Of a DNA stretch of 15,265 bases, positions 13,778 through 15,265 are shown piece by piece. Position 1 is the stretch's first letter. Each line of letters begins with the position of its first letter. The notes below the pieces were generated by a model that was not told the origin of the DNA, did not search any database, and worked only from the letters and a program-made list of their open reading frames with translations. A program made the position numbers and the translations under genes. The DNA lies in NCBI GenBank assembly GCA_002395805.1, contig DGVB01000014.1:677-15941 (forward strand), in the 5' to 3' direction. Source of the DNA: Bacteroidales bacterium UBA4295 (GTDB lineage Bacteria > Bacteroidota > Bacteroidia > Bacteroidales > Paludibacteraceae).

Positions 13778-15265
13778 TCACTCGACGTCGCGGACGAGAC
13801 GTACGGAATAGCCGCAGCTTACCGACGCAGCATGGCGGACGGAGTAGCCTTTGGAATGGAAATAGATGCAGTATGCTTTTCCGTCCTCTTCTGCGTGCGT
13901 AGCCGACCAATAGTATCCTTTCTGGTTCACCTCCGACACGTTCTTGCTGAATCGCGATCCGGCAGCAGGCAGGAAGGCCGCACCCGCAGCCTCCATAGGA
14001 GCCCACTGGTTCTCGGTGTAGCTATTGGACGCATAGGCGTCGCCGGTGCACTGGTAATACGTGCCCTTGTCCACAAAACCGTTCTCGGTGCCGGGAACGA
14101 ACGTACTACCGGCAGGTAGTGTCCATCCGTCCGGCAGGAGGATCAAACCGTTCGTACCGTTGACGCTGCCGAAACCGAAGAGAGAAGTGGCATTAGCTCG
14201 TTTCTCAAACAGGTACTCCCACTCTGCGGCGGTCAGCGTGCGCCAAGCCCTGCCGCCACCGTTGGAGATATTCTTTGTACCCCAGTCGGTGAAATCAGAC
14301 GGATATGCCGAGATATAGGTGGAGGCATTGTATGGTTCGTCGGCGGAGCCCCAGCCGAAGAGGTCGATCCAGCCATCGCAGAAACGAGCGATCTTGGAGT
14401 TATCGTTTCCGACGATATCGTATCCCGCGTCAGCGAATCGCCAGACCTCGTTGGTGGGATGGTATTGCAGGTTGGCTTTGGAGAAGAACACCTGGTTGGC
14501 TTTGGCTACGGAGAAGGCAATGGGATTCAACTCCTTAACCGGCGTGAAATAGCCGGGATGGTCTTTCCCTCCGTCCGGACGGGCATAGGTTGTGTCTGTC
14601 ACAAGGAAATCGTATTTCGTTCCCTTGCCGCCCTCCAATGCCTCACAGCCTTTAAACATATAGCCGGATTCAGTCAGTACAGCACTTTGGCTCCAGTCGT
14701 CGTTGCAGTAAATGGTCTCCAGCGAAGAGCAGTATGCAAACATTTGCTTCGTATCCTCCAACTTGGAGATATTGAAAGCACACAGATCCAGCGACTTCAA
14801 TGAAGAGCAGTAATAGAACATACCCTCCATATCCTTCACGTTAGAGGTATTGAAAGAACTCAGATTCACCGAATCCAACGAACCGCAGTCCGAGAACATC
14901 CCCTGCATATCCGTCACATTGGCGGTATTGAAAGAACCCAGATCCACAGTGTGCAGCGATGCGCATTTGCTGAACATAAAGGACATATCCGTCACATTGG
15001 CGGTAGGCAGGTTCTCCAAGCCCTCGATCTCCGTCATGTTTTCCAGACCATACCATTGACCACCCATGTGATTATCGTTGTAAAAGGAGCCGAAGAGGTT
15101 GGTCATGGAGGCGTAAGGATAATCCTTCATAGAGGGGTCAATGACCGCTTTTTTCACGTCGCCGTAATACAGATACACATTCACCCGGATGTCGTCCTTT
15201 TTCGGATCATAGATCTCCTTATAGTCTCCCGGGCGTGAGTTGATTTTTCCGTCGCAGTAATAGGT
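13778..15265 (-). CDS. DUF285/BspA-like repeat protein with FISUMP-like head (5' end beyond window)
   Basis: 495 residues are visible and the frame is open to the right edge; the GTG at 15184 is internal, since codons upstream of it continue the protein (YYCDGKINSRPGDYKEIYD), typical of DUF285/BspA-like proteins. Four 26-residue repeats of the form N-V-T-D-M-x-x-M-F-x-x-C-x-S-L follow, then a short cap ending ARPDGGKDHPGYF. The C-terminal part (about 249-495) is the same head as on the BACON lipoproteins: AFSVAKANQVFFSKANLQY, GWIDLFGWGSAD, DWGTKNI, WRTLTAAEWEYLFEKR, GLILLPDGWTLPAG, GAAFLPAAGSRF, GYYWSATH and YSVRLVRDVE. BspA-like proteins are surface adhesins. The missing N-terminus prevents judging lipoprotein or signal peptide. 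It is the first visible gene of the minus-strand string; its promoter lies off the window. Confidence 0.88.
   Translation of the reverse strand, partial: TYYCDGKINSRPGDYKEIYDPKKDDIRVNVYLYYGDVKKAVIDPSMKDYPYASMTNLFGSFYNDNHMGGQWYGLENMTEIEGLENLPTANVTDMSFMFSKCASLHTVDLGSFNTANVTDMQGMFSDCGSLDSVNLSSFNTSNVKDMEGMFYYCSSLKSLDLCAFNISKLEDTKQMFAYCSSLETIYCNDDWSQSAVLTESGYMFKGCEALEGGKGTKYDFLVTDTTYARPDGGKDHPGYFTPVKELNPIAFSVAKANQVFFSKANLQYHPTNEVWRFADAGYDIVGNDNSKIARFCDGWIDLFGWGSADEPYNASTYISAYPSDFTDWGTKNISNGGGRAWRTLTAAEWEYLFEKRANATSLFGFGSVNGTNGLILLPDGWTLPAGSTFVPGTENGFVDKGTYYQCTGDAYASNSYTENQWAPMEAAGAAFLPAAGSRFSKNVSEVNQKGYYWSATHAEEDGKAYCIYFHSKGYSVRHAASVSCGYSVRLVRDVE
14687..14998 (-). repeat. Four tandem 78-bp units (26-residue DUF285 repeats)
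   Basis: Consecutive units begin at 14998, 14920, 14842 and 14764 on the minus strand. The first three share NV[TK]DM, MF, C, SL and a SFNT or AFNI end; the fourth (KLEDTKQMFAYCSSL) is degenerate. Such units build a solenoid like that of leucine-rich repeats and can change number by slippage or recombination. Confidence 0.8.

Noticed and set aside
14687..14998. CRISPR-like regular repeats
   Set aside because: The 78-base periodicity is in-frame coding repetition of a 26-residue protein unit, with no spacers.
15182..15184. GTG as the start of the DUF285-like protein
   Set aside because: The frame continues without a stop to the window edge and the upstream residues look like real DUF285-type sequence, so the true start is outside.
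9203..15265. Diversity-generating retroelement with variable heads as targets
   Set aside because: No reverse transcriptase or template repeat is visible, and the heads differ by insertions and deletions across their whole length, not only by adenine-directed changes at the C-terminus.

Overview
The window reads as a cell-surface locus from a member of the Bacteroidales (Bacteroidetes), probably a gut or rumen relative of Prevotella or Bacteroides. The clues are four-fold BACON-domain lipoproteins, a DUF6377-type membrane regulator, a secreted CotH-like protein, short C-terminal tags on signal-peptide proteins, and two good matches to the Bacteroidetes promoter (TTTG, 20 bases, TAnnTTTG). No Shine-Dalgarno sequences, tRNA, rRNA, insertion sequence, CRISPR array or phage gene could be seen. 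The species cannot be fixed from sequence reading alone.

Left block (1-4401, minus strand): a YghZ-type aldo/keto reductase leads a tight gene string. It is followed 2 bases later by a 292-residue secreted protein and 20 bases after that by a very large multidomain secreted protein (at least 851 residues, running off the left edge) with two F5/8 type C (discoidin) domains, a CBM-like domain, Ig-like domains and a repeated cysteine-containing module. Centre (4402-4636): a 235-bp divergent control region with a promoter facing each way. Both promoters lie downstream of the longest possible start codons, so the starts are reassigned to 4401 (minus) and 4637 (plus). Plus-strand block (4637-7883): a CotH-family secreted protein and, 4 bases later, a membrane-spanning DUF6377-like regulator with a periplasmic helical (TPR-like) region and a cytoplasmic helix-turn-helix.

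Right block (7884-15265, minus strand): five genes in one direction with short gaps (78, 42, 12 and 23 bases). In transcription order they are a DUF285/BspA-like repeat protein (cut by the right edge), a four-BACON lipoprotein, a small lipoprotein, a second four-BACON lipoprotein and a two-OB-fold secreted protein. The first, second and fourth end in the same FISUMP-like 'head' domain. The two BACON proteins share a nearly identical 1.3-kb stalk-coding sequence at a constant offset of 2,511 bp, but their heads have diverged strongly. This suggests a display system: a conserved surface stalk or a leucine-rich-type stalk, each carrying an interchangeable ligand-binding tip.

Proteins with ordinary signal peptides (292-residue protein, CotH protein, two-OB-fold protein) carry a shared short C-terminal tag; the lipoproteins do not. 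This fits two parallel routes to the outer surface, one by a type IX-like sorting tag and one by lipid anchoring. That functional reading is inference.
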